Part shown: positions 1-11,600 of the stretch, one piece after another
Layout: each line of letters opens with the position of its first letter
Numbering within the stretch: the stretch's first letter is position 1
Source of the DNA: Hyaloscypha bicolor E
Taxonomy: Eukaryota; Ascomycota; Leotiomycetes; Helotiales; Hyaloscyphaceae
Reading direction: 5' to 3'
Assembly: GCF_002865645.1 (NCBI RefSeq)
Contig: NW_020194557.1
Coordinates: 930,001 to 994,000 of the forward strand
Length of the DNA: 64,000 bases
Made by a program: the position numbers and the translations under genes
Notes under the pieces: generated by a model
Database searches by the model: none
Told to the model about the DNA's origin: nothing
The model's input: the letters and a program-made list of their open reading frames with translations, nothing else

Positions 1-96
1 CTGAGAGTGCTCTATGCGGCCTAGCACGGAAGCGGCAAGGCGGGAGAATGGAAACCTTAATCTTGGTGCTAGTTATGCCTGGGGCCCGAGGCTTCA

Positions 97-295
97 AAAT
101 TATTGAGTGCCTGAGGCACTAATGTGTTTGTGCCTTAATGTCGGTATGGTTGACCAAGCAGAGTTCGCCCCTTCTGGCTGCCAGCCCCGGGGTAAGCGTC
201 CTCGAGGCAATGGAAATTATTTAGTGCCTGAGGCACTAACGTGTTTGTGCCTTAATGTCGCTGTGGTTGACCAAGCACAGTTCGCCCCTTCTGGC
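97..295. repeat. 82-base direct repeat pair upstream of the F-box gene
   Basis: Two copies, 97-178 and 214-295, lie at an offset of 117 bases and differ at about five positions. Each holds the near-palindrome GTGCCTGAGGCAC followed by a shared stretch ending TTCGCCCCTTCTGGC. The sequence just before each copy is also loosely alike, so the duplicated unit may be nearer 117 bases. Open frames across this tract are short, and no protein family is recognised. Confidence 0.75.
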
Positions 296-864
296 AGCCT
301 TAGTCGAAGGGTCCGCCCACGACCAGGAATGCAAACTTCAGACTGTCGTTCCTGCGAAACTCCACCATGCCCTCGGTCGCCCTGCACTGAATCCTGTTCT
401 ATTGTTCTGTTTGCTTCCACTCCCTGGTCCGCATCCCTGGTCCGCAAGCTCTTCTCTGGTCACAATATCTCCCAAGTCCCCCTAGATTGCGCCTTCACCG
501 ATTGGGGCCAGAACAACAAGCCGTGGTGCCTGATTCACTTCACTGTGCACACCACCTTCAGCCTCGTGCTCCCACCTTTCGTCACAACTTCAGATAGTGA
601 ATCGTCGCCCGGAGAATTGCTCGGACTTGGTGATTGAGCAGACGACCCTCAGGAGTTGTGCCGCTGCAAATCGAGGCCCGATTTCAACCACCACGGCCGG
701 CAATTCTAGCCTTGTCCTGCTCCTTGTACGATACCACACAAAATAAAACGCGTCAAATTGTCCCCAGACCAGTCAAAATCTGGTTTGTTTGCGATTCATT
801 GACTCCTCAACTACCTTGCTACGCACCTTGAGCAAGCCTCGAGTCCTCGGAGCTCACGCACAAC
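296..864. other. 5' flank of the F-box/WD40 gene
   Basis: No convincing coding region is seen. The stretch is pyrimidine-rich with several short open frames, none resembling a known family. It probably holds the promoter and 5' leader of the gene starting at 865. Confidence 0.4.
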
Positions 865-3644
865 ATGGCGGCCTACGAGGAATCTCCTCCGGATGAGGGC
901 TACAGCGAAGACCCTTTGACTGTTGGGCAGTCGGGATCTATGCCGGCCCACCTAGCCAGAATGACAGTACAAGAACGGACAGGTAAGGGCGGAACTGAGC
1001 AATATCGAGTCCTCCGAGGCCAGGCTGACATGACAAACACACAGAATATGCAATGATGATCATTGCTCTATTACCTACTTCTGAAGTCGCCGAGATCGTT
1101 AGACGTCTTCGACCCCGTCTCTATATAAACTTCTTCCAATACTTGCCGCCGGAGGTGTGTTTGAAGGTCCTCGGTTTCCTCGACCCCGTGTCCTTGATCA
1201 ACACTGCTCGCGCTTCCCGAGAATGGATGCTATTAGCCCTCGACCGCAAGCTATGGGAACAACTGTACATCCTGGAAGGCTTTCGGGTGATCAGATCGGA
1301 GGTTGTGAGCTTCGAGGAGTCCTTGAATGTTGAGCGGCCAAGACCGAGCGGGCAGAATGATGATGAGCATGCCAGCAAGAGACGGGCCACGCCACAACGT
1401 ATTCAGCCAACACTCCATGCGGATGGCGATTCGGAGATGGTGGATGTGGACACAGCGGGACTCAAGCAGGGATCGATCTTTGGTGGGCGGATGACGAAGG
1501 AGCCTGTGTCCACCAATGTTGATGTTCCCATGACCTCTCCGAGCTCTTCTTCAGCTCGCCAGTTTCCTGCACGCCATTCCAGCACCTTTCAGAGCCGCGC
1601 AAGTCGGCGGCTCTCTAGTGGATCGACCCTCTCTTCACAAGCAGCATCTCCTTTGGCCAGCATTTCATCCTTGGTGGTCGTAGATCGGAGCGATAATAAG
1701 AAGAAACTGAACTGGCAGTACCTCTACTCCCAACGAAGAAGGTTGGAGGCAAACTGGGAGGCAGAAAAATACACCAATTTCCAGCTACCGCACCCCCATC
1801 ATCCAGAGGAAGCACACGAAGAATGTATCTATACCATCCAACACTCTGGCAAGTATCTGGTCAGTGGAAGCCGAGATAAGACTCTGCGAATTTGGGACTT
1901 GAACACGCAACGGCTAGTCCGACCGCCGCTGCGGGCACACATCGGTTCAGTCTTGTGCCTTCAATTCGATGCGGATCCGGAGGAAGATCTTATCGTGTCT
2001 GGCAGTAGTGATGCTACCGTCGTTCTCTGGAAGTTTTCTACAGGCCAAATAATCCAACGGCTCCGGAAAGCGCACCGAGAATCCGTTCTCAATGTGAGAT
2101 TTGATAAGAGAGTACTGGTGACGTGTTCCAAAGACAAGACAATCAAGATTTTTAATCGGAGACCGTTGATGGCAGGAGATCTGGGTTATCCAGACATCTC
2201 CCAAGGTGTTAATCCAGTTGCGACTTCTCTCAACAACTGGGGCTACAACCCTTCTCCGAATGCCGGTCTACCCATTAAACCGCCATACACCATGATCGGT
2301 TGTTTGGAAGGACATGGCGCCGCAGTCAACGCAGTTCAGATCTTTGGCAATGAAGTAGTCTCGGCTTCTGGGGATCGCACTGTTAAGGTCTGGAACTGGC
2401 CGGAGCAGACTTGTATCCGAACTTTGATTGGTCACACAAAAGGCATCGCCTGTGTTCAATATGACGGACGCCGGATCGTCAGTGGCAGCAGTGACAACGA
2501 AGTCAAGGTGTTCGATAAAGAGTCTGGTCTTGAAGTGGCAAGTCTTCGAGCTCATTCAAACCTCGTCAGAACCGTCCAAGCCGGGTTTGGTGATCTTCCT
2601 TATAGTGCCGAAGAGGACAGGGAGGATGCCAAAGCGATCGACCACGAATATTTCAGGGCTGTCGACTCAGGAGCCGTTTCTCGAACCGTCTTTTTACAGC
2701 GGGGACGTCCTCGCAATGCTGGATCCCGGAAACCTGAGGATATCACAGCCTATGGGGCCAAACTTCCTCCTGGGGGCGGCGGTGGTAAGTTTGGACGTAT
2801 CGTCTCCGGATCTTACGACGAAACTATCATCATATGGCGTCGGGACAAGGAGGGAGTTTGGAGAGCCCAGCACACGCTGAGGCAAGAAGAGGCCGCGCAT
2901 GCGGCATCAAGGGCCGTCCAAGAACCGAGAAGGAGCAACGACATCACTACAAGTCAGCCATCACAGTCTGCTTCGCTACCTCACCATAGAGGAAATCTTG
3001 CTCTCGACGTCGACGCACCCACTGCACCCTTCGCGCCAGGATCTGAATTATTCTATCGTCACTTAGTCGATATCACCCTCCCGCAAGGTCCTGCGGCTTT
3101 GCGCCAGGCTCTACAGGCTCATCCGCAAATGTTGAATTACGATTATCTTTCTGAATCGATTGAGGAAATGCCCCCTTCTACCCAACAAGCCATGGACGCT
3201 GTTGTAGTGTCAGCAGTGACAGCTCAAGAGCAACTTCAAGTCGGTCTTCCAGACTCTTCATCTTGGCTTGCTCCCTCTTCTACTAGCGGGGGAATCGGGG
3301 CTGCTTCATCGTCTCACGCATCGACAAGTCAGCCCCCTGCCACCTCAGCACCACCTGTAGCTAAATCGGCTACTACCCAAACTACCTCACAACCACTCAC
3401 ACTGGTAACACCCCAGCCCGCTGCGGCAGCTGCCGCACCAGCAGCTCAGACCGCGGGCCACCACCATCACCACAATGCTCCACACCATCATCTACCAACC
3501 AACATGGCTCGGGTCTTTAAGCTTCAGTTTGATGCTAGAAGGATTATTTGCTGCAGCCAGACCAGCGTCATTGTCGGCTGGGACTTCGCGAATGGCGATG
3601 AGCAGATTATCGAAGCTAGTCGGTTTTTCGCACCAATCGAATAA
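865..3644 (+). CDS. F-box / WD40-repeat protein, likely SCF ubiquitin-ligase substrate adaptor
   Basis: Two exons, 865-982 and 1045-3644, encode about 905 residues. The 62-base intron 983-1044 has a GTAAGG donor, a CTGAC branch site and an ACACAG acceptor, and splicing gives the frame ERT-EYAMMIIALLPTSE. An F-box (about residues 65-115, LPPEVCLKVLGFLD and a WEQLY tail) should bind Skp1. A linker rich in Ser and charged residues follows. WD repeats run from about residue 295 to 605 (SGSRDKTLRIWD, SGSSDATVVLWK, TCSKDKTIKIF, SASGDRTVKVWN, SGSSDNEVKVFD, SGSYDETIIIW), with a last WD-like strand at the C-terminus (IICCSQTSVIVGWDF). The C-terminal 250 residues are low complexity with an Ala run and a His run. 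The family picks phosphorylated targets for SCF E3 ligases. Which fungal F-box/WD gene this matches cannot be fixed by eye. Confidence 0.93.
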
Positions 3645-4336
3645 TAGTTATGATCTTTCAACGACCAACGGTCTCAATTACTTTCTAGGTAATCTGCATT
3701 GCTTTATGGGGCAGCCTTTTTAGAACTCATATCTCTCAGCGCCGGAGTTCCATAGCGAGGAATAGCCAGGTCAATCCACGTAATGAAACTGGGCTTTCAA
3801 CATTCGATTCGGTGGGACGGAGTTGTCAAATGATTAATTAGCATATCATGAATATACGTGCCTTGAACTATTCCCAGATCCTCACTGCAGCACGTGAATC
3901 CCAACCGTGCAGGCAAGTGCTCGACAAACCAAGCTCCAAGTGTTTCTTTACCCTCTCCCAAGGAAGTCCCTGCCAAGTCAGTAGTTGAAACATCACCTCA
4001 GTAGTATCTAGCATGAGGCTGTGCATCTGCAGCTTCCCGTCTCCCCCGGGCCGCGATTGGAAGGATTAAGGTTACCCCACATTTCCATCTGCAAGGCGCG
4101 GTTCTCAGCCATTGCCGCGCAAACATCTGTTGCAGAGCCTGCCACATGACGAAAACGCCTTGCGAGGCGTGCATGGCCTGATTTGCACAGCCCTTTCGTT
4201 CGTGCTGGTTTAGCAAACAAACAAGTAGTCTCTCCCACGCTCGCTCTGTACTGTTGTAATTGTACTCCATCTTGTAATCTGTTCGAGTCATTTCAGATGA
4301 GCGGTTTAAGGGACGGGAAATGAATAAGGAATCGAG
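3645..4336. other. Intergenic spacer
   Basis: This is the 3' end of the F-box gene and the upstream region of the GTPase gene. A reverse-strand open frame (about 3998-4435) overlaps the GTPase start but shows no recognisable domain and is left out. No RNA gene or repeat is seen. Confidence 0.4.
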
Positions 4337-6460
4337 ATGGTGTCTCGCAAGGTTGACGTAAACTGGAACGAGTTTGTCGAGCGGATGAGTGCTGGTTTGC
4401 CCATCACAACTCCGCAACCCGCTTCGAAGGAACATCTTCCGAAGATTGGAATCCTAGAGGCAAGCAAGAATCCGTTTTCGTCGTCGTCGTCATCCAAACC
4501 GGTGTTTGTATCGCCACCGGGACTGGGGAGCCAACATGTGGAAGATGACGGGTTACAAGTCGTACCGTCGGGTTCAACAGCTGCGAGGACTTGGAACCAA
4601 ACCCTCGTCCCCAAACCACTCGCTTTGCCTTTGAAGCTTTCTATGGGATCGGGAGTGGCAAGCGGGAAAAGGGAGGTGGAAAGTGGTAGAAAAAATGGGA
4701 ATCCCTTCACTCCTCGTTCGAGCCCAGATTCCGAAGGTCTTCAAGCTGTATCCCCCATGACCCCTGGGGCTCGTAGCTGGAATCCATATCCTACCCCCGT
4801 CTCGCTACAGACTCCGCTGAATCCGTGGAGCTCAGGGGCGAACCCTGTTTTGAGCAGCTCGGGCAATCCTTTTCGAGATCTAAGATATGCTGATGCGGAG
4901 GGATTGCAAGCTGTGGTGTCGAACTTGGGAATGGGAATGGCAGAGCCGGTGCAGATAGGAGATGAGTATGTGGTGTCGAGTCCAGCGAATATGGAACGGA
5001 GGAATCCACTGCCCTATCCTGTGACGCCGGAGCTGAGGAACAGTCAACCTGCATTACGGTGGGGAGCGCCCTGGGCACAGGGTCTTCAAAACTCCTTCCC
5101 AAATACTACTTCCCTTCCTTATCCGGAAAACGACCCAGTTCAGCCACCTTCGTCGGAGCCCACGGTGGGAGGAAGCACCAACCCTGCGTCTCCAAACGAT
5201 GAAATTCTCATTGCGGTCTTTGGCATGACAGGAACAGGGAAGACAACATTCATTGAAAAGGTCTCAGGTCAGAAACTCAACATTGGACATAACCTCCATT
5301 CCTGTTCGTGTCGTCCCTCCCCTCCCCATACCTCTCAAACCCGCAACTTACACTCCTGGCAGGCACAATGAACATTGAAAAAATCCACTGCAAAATCGGC
5401 AACTACAACATAACCCTCGTCGACACCCCCGGCTTCGATGACACCTCCCGTTCAGACACCGACGTCCTAATCCTGATCGCCAACTGGCTGCGCGAGTCCT
5501 ACAAACAGCACACCCTGCTCTCAGGCATCATCTACCTGCACCGCATCTCCGACCCACGGATGTCCGGCTCCTCCATCAAAAACCTCCGCATGTTCCGGAA
5601 ACTCTGCGGAGCAGAAAGTATGCATAACGTCTCGCTTGTAACCACGATGTGGGACAAAGTAACTAGAGTTGAAGGAGAGACGAGGGAGAAGGATCTCATG
5701 GATGGGGAGAATGGGTTTTGGAGAGCGATGATTAAGAGTGGGTGTTTGGTGAGGAGACATGATGGAAGTGTAGAGAGTGCGAGGGGATTGGTGGCCGAGT
5801 TAGCTAGCATGAAGAGAACGGTGCTAAGGCTGCAGGAGGAGATTGCGGAAGGGAAGAAGCTGATTGAGACGGATGCGGGTGTATCGCTCAACGAAGAGTT
5901 ACTAAGAGTGAAGAGGCAGCATGAGGAGGAGTTGAGGTGTGTGAAGGAGGAGATGGAGGCTGCGATGAGGAGTGGTAAGCATCTCGCCCATTCAAATCCT
6001 CTCGTGTTCTCCCGCTCTGTGGGGAGTGGAAAATAATTGATGATGCACAGGGAACGAGGCGTTACAGAAAGAACTTGAAACCCAACACGCGCAAGTAATA
6101 AAAGACATCGAAGAGCAAGCTTCCAAACAAGCGGCGCTCCTGAATACCAAAGCCTGGGACCTCGAAGACCAGATCCACGCCGAGCAAACCAAAAATAGAG
6201 AGGAACAAGCGTCTCTCTCTCGACGAGTCGAGAGTCTAAGCATTGAACAGATGCAAAGTTTTTACAATCAGGAGGAATTGAGGGGTCAGGTGAGGGGCTT
6301 GAGGAGGGTGTTAACCCAGAGCCAGATGCAGAGGAAAGGTAATGCGGAGTATTATCGTAGGTGGGTTTGTACGAGGAGTTTCTGTAAGAGGGCGTTTTAT
6401 GCGCCGAGGGATCAGCAGCAGATTTGGTGCTTTTACTGTGGGAAGGCATTTAAGACTTGA
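4337..6460 (+). CDS. P-loop GTPase (G-domain) protein with C-terminal coiled coil
   Basis: Three exons, 4337-5303, 5363-5974 and 6051-6460, encode about 662 residues. The introns (59 and 76 bases) both keep the frame, and the first restores SC-TMNIEKI across the junction. The first ~290 residues are Pro/Ser/Asn-rich and carry three NPF tripeptides and a recurring [DEQ]GLQ motif (DGLQVV, EGLQAV, EGLQAV, QGLQNS). The G domain follows: G1 GMTGTGKTT (about residue 296) and G3 DTPGFDD, with TTMWD in the usual G4 place. A long Glu/Gln/Lys-rich coiled coil follows (LRVKRQHEEELRCVKEEMEAA and onward), then a short end with CTRSFC and CFYC cysteine pairs. It belongs to the fungal AIG1/septin-like family of small P-loop GTPases that are common in expanded paralogue sets. 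The cellular role is unknown. Confidence 0.85.
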
Positions 6461-7589
6461 CGGGTAGACGGGAGATGATTCCAGTCTAACGAACTCTGGT
6501 GAGCTTTGGACCGTTTGCTAAAGATGGCGTTGAAGCTTGTTTTCTCTATACGGCGGTTTGTCTTTCGAGGGCGTTGGTTTGATTACATTTCTCGAGGGGG
6601 CTGGACTTTGTTCCAGTAGGCCGCAGGAACAAAAATAATCCGTAGGGTATTATCGAACTTGAATTTCCATCTGTTGCTATCGCCTTAGTAGGGAAATATT
6701 ACTACCGTCACAATATTTGGATGACTCTCCTTCCCACTAATTAGGTAGCGAGGCAACGCGACTCACGAGTGCGGAGCCCCTACCTAACCAGGCCAGTGTA
6801 TCACGTGCCAAAGTCACGTGTTAAGTAATCAAAGATATTCATAATTATATATTCTAATCTAATCAAACTATTGAGCATCAAGATAATCGCGAATATTCAT
6901 GAATAGTCTGACTACGGTGGTTACATTTTTGACACACTGTTTCTAGTGGTGTTGTTGAAGTAAGATTCGGCACCGCCCGATTGAAAAGGGGCGCCTTCGC
7001 TTAAGGTTGGAACTGACTTAAAGTGACTTGACATTCCAATCTCTTAGAATGTGCTGTCACCACATCATCCCAGACACTGCATTTTCTTCAATTAGGATGA
7101 AGTTTGATCGCGTGAAAGTAAGTGTAAAGATCATTTGATCGAGGCGAAATGCAAAGCCATTTCCCTTAAGGGGAGAGAGAATGGCATACCAAAAAGCTGG
7201 CGGGAAAACCTTGCGTTGCCAAGAGGAGCAACTCGTCAACTTTATTGTCCTACGTCTTTGAGATGCAATAAGTAGAAATGAGTGTACGTAATGCTCAAAG
7301 AAAAAAACTTATGTTGCCAAGGATGACACGTCCCACTTCATGTCTTGATTTTTGCCGTGGCAGCTATGCTAATTAATTGGTTGCTATTCTATATACTGCG
7401 TCCTCTCACTCATTGTTTTCGCCTCTAATAATAATCCTCCCTTCAGCAAATCTAGAAGTGCTGGCCATAGTATTAAAATGGTTGATAGTCCCTGTTCGCG
7501 TGGCGTTCGAGCAGTTGATCTTACAAGTGAACAAAGGAACTCACTCTATATTCTCATCTGTCTCATTGCATTCTCGCATATCACACCGG
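6461..7589. other. Intergenic, AT-rich, no gene seen
   Basis: This is the 3' flank of the GTPase gene. It contains CACGTG motifs around 6803-6818, but no frame with a recognisable domain. Short open frames at 7057-7239 (reverse) and 7377-7592 are not supported by codon pattern or motif. Confidence 0.35.
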
Positions 7590-8000
7590 TAAGAATTAAG
7601 CTTCGCAGGTTCCCCTTTCCTTAAATTTCTATGGCGTCCTAACAATGCTAAGTGTGTCACTTGCTACGCTTTTCACAGATTTGGAAATGAGACAGACACA
7701 TTCTGCTCCTTGATTTCGACCAGCTCAGAAGGAATGAAGCTTAATCCTCTGAACTAGCTTCGGGTTCACGGATGCACTTGCGGTACATCCAAAAACTACC
7801 GCAAGTGGCACGACCGCCACGACGGCTAGCGCCACTGCTATCACAACCGCCACAAAGACGCCTTCGCCCGCAAGTAATGATAGAACTGCGAACAATGGGA
7901 CCTCGAGTTCGAGTGGAAATGGAGCGGCTCCAACAAGATGTTGCAATGCCGAACTTAGGATTATTGCCGGGATTGCCGGAGTCCTTCTAACTAAGCTTTA
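7590..8000 (+). pseudogene. Possible relic of the C-terminus of a GPI-anchored or secreted Ser/Thr-rich protein
   Basis: The frame through about 7755-8000 reads a Thr/Ala/Ser-rich stretch (TTASGTTATTASATAITTATKT), then GNGAAPTRCCNAELRIIAGIAGVLLTKL and a stop at about 7998-8000. A Ser/Thr-rich stalk followed by a small hydrophobic tail is typical of fungal GPI-anchored surface proteins. A TGA lies just upstream in this frame, and no convincing N-terminal part or signal peptide is found, though intron-like GTAAG and TTTCACAG signals occur at about 7590 and 7678. This is inference from composition only. Confidence 0.25.
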
Positions 8001-8690
8001 GGTTCCAAAGTCAGAGTCTTAATCTATTTTAGGGTTTGATCACTGTCCTCTCGTCAGATGATATGTGGAATTGTTTGTTAGTACGGCTGCGTAGTATCCA
8101 TTAATGCTTTCTCCGCCACGTTCACCTTTCCATCACTTGATCATGCTGGGCATTTAGTTACTGTACAAAGAAAGATATTCCCAACAATGCTGTTTTCGGA
8201 TTTTGCTCTATGGTGTCGCCCTCATGCAACTATTGATTCGCCAACAATTCCAAATCTTAGCTAATAAGTAGGCAATCGCCAACCTCACTTGTGGACCCAA
8301 GATCCTCGACGGGACGTGGGCGAAACTCAGGCGCCATTTCCAATCAAAACATTTTCAAGTCGATAGGATACCCTTGCACATCACCTAGGTTCTTACCCGA
8401 AGCTTTCGTGGATTTCGAAATCCAAGCCCATACTCTCTTTCGACAATTTCCCGCGCGAGAGGTTCTCGAAGACATAATGACCCGAACTAGGGCATCATCT
8501 TGATAGCCCTTCGCGATAGATATTAACGAGAGGACACTAGTGTTTTCAAAGCATGGGAGGTTGTTACTAAATTCAGACCAGACACCAACTGGTAGTACTT
8601 CATCAGAGATTCGTAGAATAGAATAAATGTACAACAAATCAACAATCGTATCGGTATCCTATTTGTCTACTACTTCGGGACCTTTAAAAG
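8001..8690. other. Intergenic, no gene seen
   Basis: Two short opposed open frames at 8291-8503 and 8344-8637 have no recognisable motif. The sequence grades into the AT-rich island that follows. Confidence 0.35.
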
Positions 8691-11600
8691 CTATAGGTAT
8701 ATGGTTATAGATCTTCTAGAACCTAGCTTAGAAAACTTATATAATTTTTATAACTGCAAGTTTACCTTAAAGACTATTTTCTTTCTTACTAATTAACTCA
8801 TTTACTATATAGAAGAGGCTTATAGCTAACCCTACTTCCTCTACTATATTATGTCTAATAGCTTGGCTATAGGCTATAAGAAGTATTCTAATTAGGTTTA
8901 TCTCCTTAAACTTAGTTATATATATATACCTGAAATAAATAGCCCATTAATTAATAGACCTTTAGAAGTTAGTATATATTATATATAAATCCCTATTATT
9001 ACTTAGTACTAACTTTTTAGAACTATCTTATTATTATAACTTAGAATTATTCGAATACTTACTACTTTACTTTTCTAGTAGCTATACTACTTGCCTAAAT
9101 CCAATAAATATATTAAATATAAAGCTTTATTTATAGCTTATTACCTACTTTGATTATACTAGTAGTCTTTATTCCAATAATAAGCCCGACTACTCTTACT
9201 TCTAAAAGATCTTTAATAATCTCTTTATTTATTAAGGCTTTAAGAAAAATAATAATTTCGACTAGTATAAAAAGAAGTACTAAAAACTAGATAAGGAAAA
9301 AGCCCGAATTAAATTAAGACTCTTATCTCAGGATTAGTTTCCTTTATAAATAAAGAATATATATATAAAGGTATTAAAGGCTAAATAGAAATATAAGAAG
9401 GTATAGGCTAAACTCCGAGCTTATATAAAACCTGGCCAGGTCTAATAAGAAAATCTACTCCGACTATATCTTAGTCTTATAATCGAGTATACTAATCTCT
9501 TTAAAATAACTTAATATTCTTTTATAGGCTCAGATTTATATAAATTATAACTTAAATAAATAAGGGCTATTATAATATAATACTATAGAATCTTTATATC
9601 TCTTAGACTTCTTATATATAGTAATTATTTACCCTAGTTTCGTTCTATATAATTAATAGTACTATTATTTTTACGAAATAGTTCCCGAATTTGAGATAAT
9701 ATAAATTAAGTACCTTTGGTTTCTTATAGATTATAAAATGTCTATTAAGAATACTAGTATTAGATATAGAGAAATTTAGGGAAATAAAAGTTATTATTAG
9801 GACTTTTAGTGAGATCCTAGTATAAAGGGCTTTCTTTAAACCAATTTCACTCTAGCTAAACTATCTAAATTATATTAAATATTAGAAAAAGAAAATCCTT
9901 TTATTATCTTTTTAATTTTTATAAAGTAATCTCAACTTATATTAATAATTAGTATATTAGTAATAATATTTGTTTTATTATTTATAAGCTAATAATCAAG
10001 TTCTCCTTTCTATTAAACTAATAATAACTAACTAAGATATTTCTTTCTCTATTTTTAAGAAATAACTAGACTTATAAAACGAGTTATAATATACTTATTA
10101 ATAGATTATTATAATTAATATTAGAGAAATCTCGCTTCTAGACTAAATAAAGGCATTTTTAGTTAGTTAGAGCTATTTCTTTAAGTCTAGAAAACTAGTT
10201 AAAATAATTTATTATACTTTTCTTTACTAATATAAATAATATAAGCTCTAGTAAGATAAAATAGATAAGTACTATATATATAGGAGCCAAAACCGGTTAC
10301 TCGAAATATTAAAAGAAGAATCTGGCCTTAAATGCTTTTATATATAGGGATCCTATTTTAGTACCTATTTACTTCCTAATCTTAAATAATAAATTAGTAT
10401 ATCCAAAAATAGAAAGTATAAGATTATTATCCTATTACTAAGTAAAGATATTAGTATAGGCTATATTATAATAACTCGGGAGTAAGCTTTAGTATTTATA
10501 TTAAAAATTAATTATAGCTTTTTTTATAAGTATTCTTATTTTATATAGCCTATTTCAATTAATTAATTTAGCTAGCCAAAGTCTATTCAATTTAATTTAG
10601 AAGTCAAGTATAACCTTATATAACGGGATATAGTAAAGGCTCTAATTTACTAGAGCCCTTATTTAATATTAATCTAGCCCTTAACTTATTTATTAGTAAT
10701 ATTACTCTATTTACTATATAAATATATTTATATATATTACTTCTAAAATAATCTACTACTATTATACTTTTTTATAAATCCTAATAAAGTATCTAATTAG
10801 TAATTATAAGCTCTTTTAGTTCTTACTCGAACTATTATTAAATTTCGGATTCTACTATAGTCTAATTCCTCTATTACTTTAGCTCTTATTTAAGTATTAT
10901 ACTTTCTCTATATAATTTATTTATCTTTATACTAAAGCTCACTTATATAGGCTAAATAAGTTATTAGCTAGATTTAGAAACTTAAGCTATTTATATATTT
11001 TTACTAATATAAGAAACTTCTAGATATTACTAATAGAACCTATTCTAGTTACTATACTTGCAAGTATAGCCTTAAACATAATACTAATTCCTTTCTATAA
11101 TTCCTTATATACCCTAATTAAATAATTACTTATATTTTTTAGAGAAAAGATATCTTTTTTTTAGTAAAACTTTTTATATATAAGAATTATTAGTTCTAGT
11201 TATAAGACAAACTTATAATAGTTTAATTAAGATTTCTATTTTATTCTTTAAAGTTTTATTAGTAAGAATTAAAAGAGATATATAAAAAGAAACTTATAAA
11301 TATATTTTAATAATTCTTTTTAGTACTTATTTCTTTACTTATTATATTTAAGGTTATTTAATCTAATTAGGGCCATTTAATATAAAGTATAAAGAATTAA
11401 AAGCTAGAAGGTATTATAATAGTTTTAGAAATAAGTACTAATATATTACTTAGCTTACTTAAAAAGGCATAATATAATATAGAACTATTTTTAGATCCCT
11501 AAACTAAAATATTTATTTTTAGAAAATTCCCTTCTAGCTCTATTACTTTCCTAATAAATAATTGCTTTAGATATAGGAATCGGGCAAATATAGCCTCTAA

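Noticed and set aside
3998..4435. 145-codon reverse-strand frame across the GTPase start
   Set aside because: No motif; it overlaps the well-supported first exon of the GTPase gene.
7725..7946. Reverse-strand hydrophobic frame resembling a membrane segment
   Set aside because: It is the shadow of a Thr/Ala-rich forward frame. The Val/Ala pattern arises from the complement of ACN/GCN codons.
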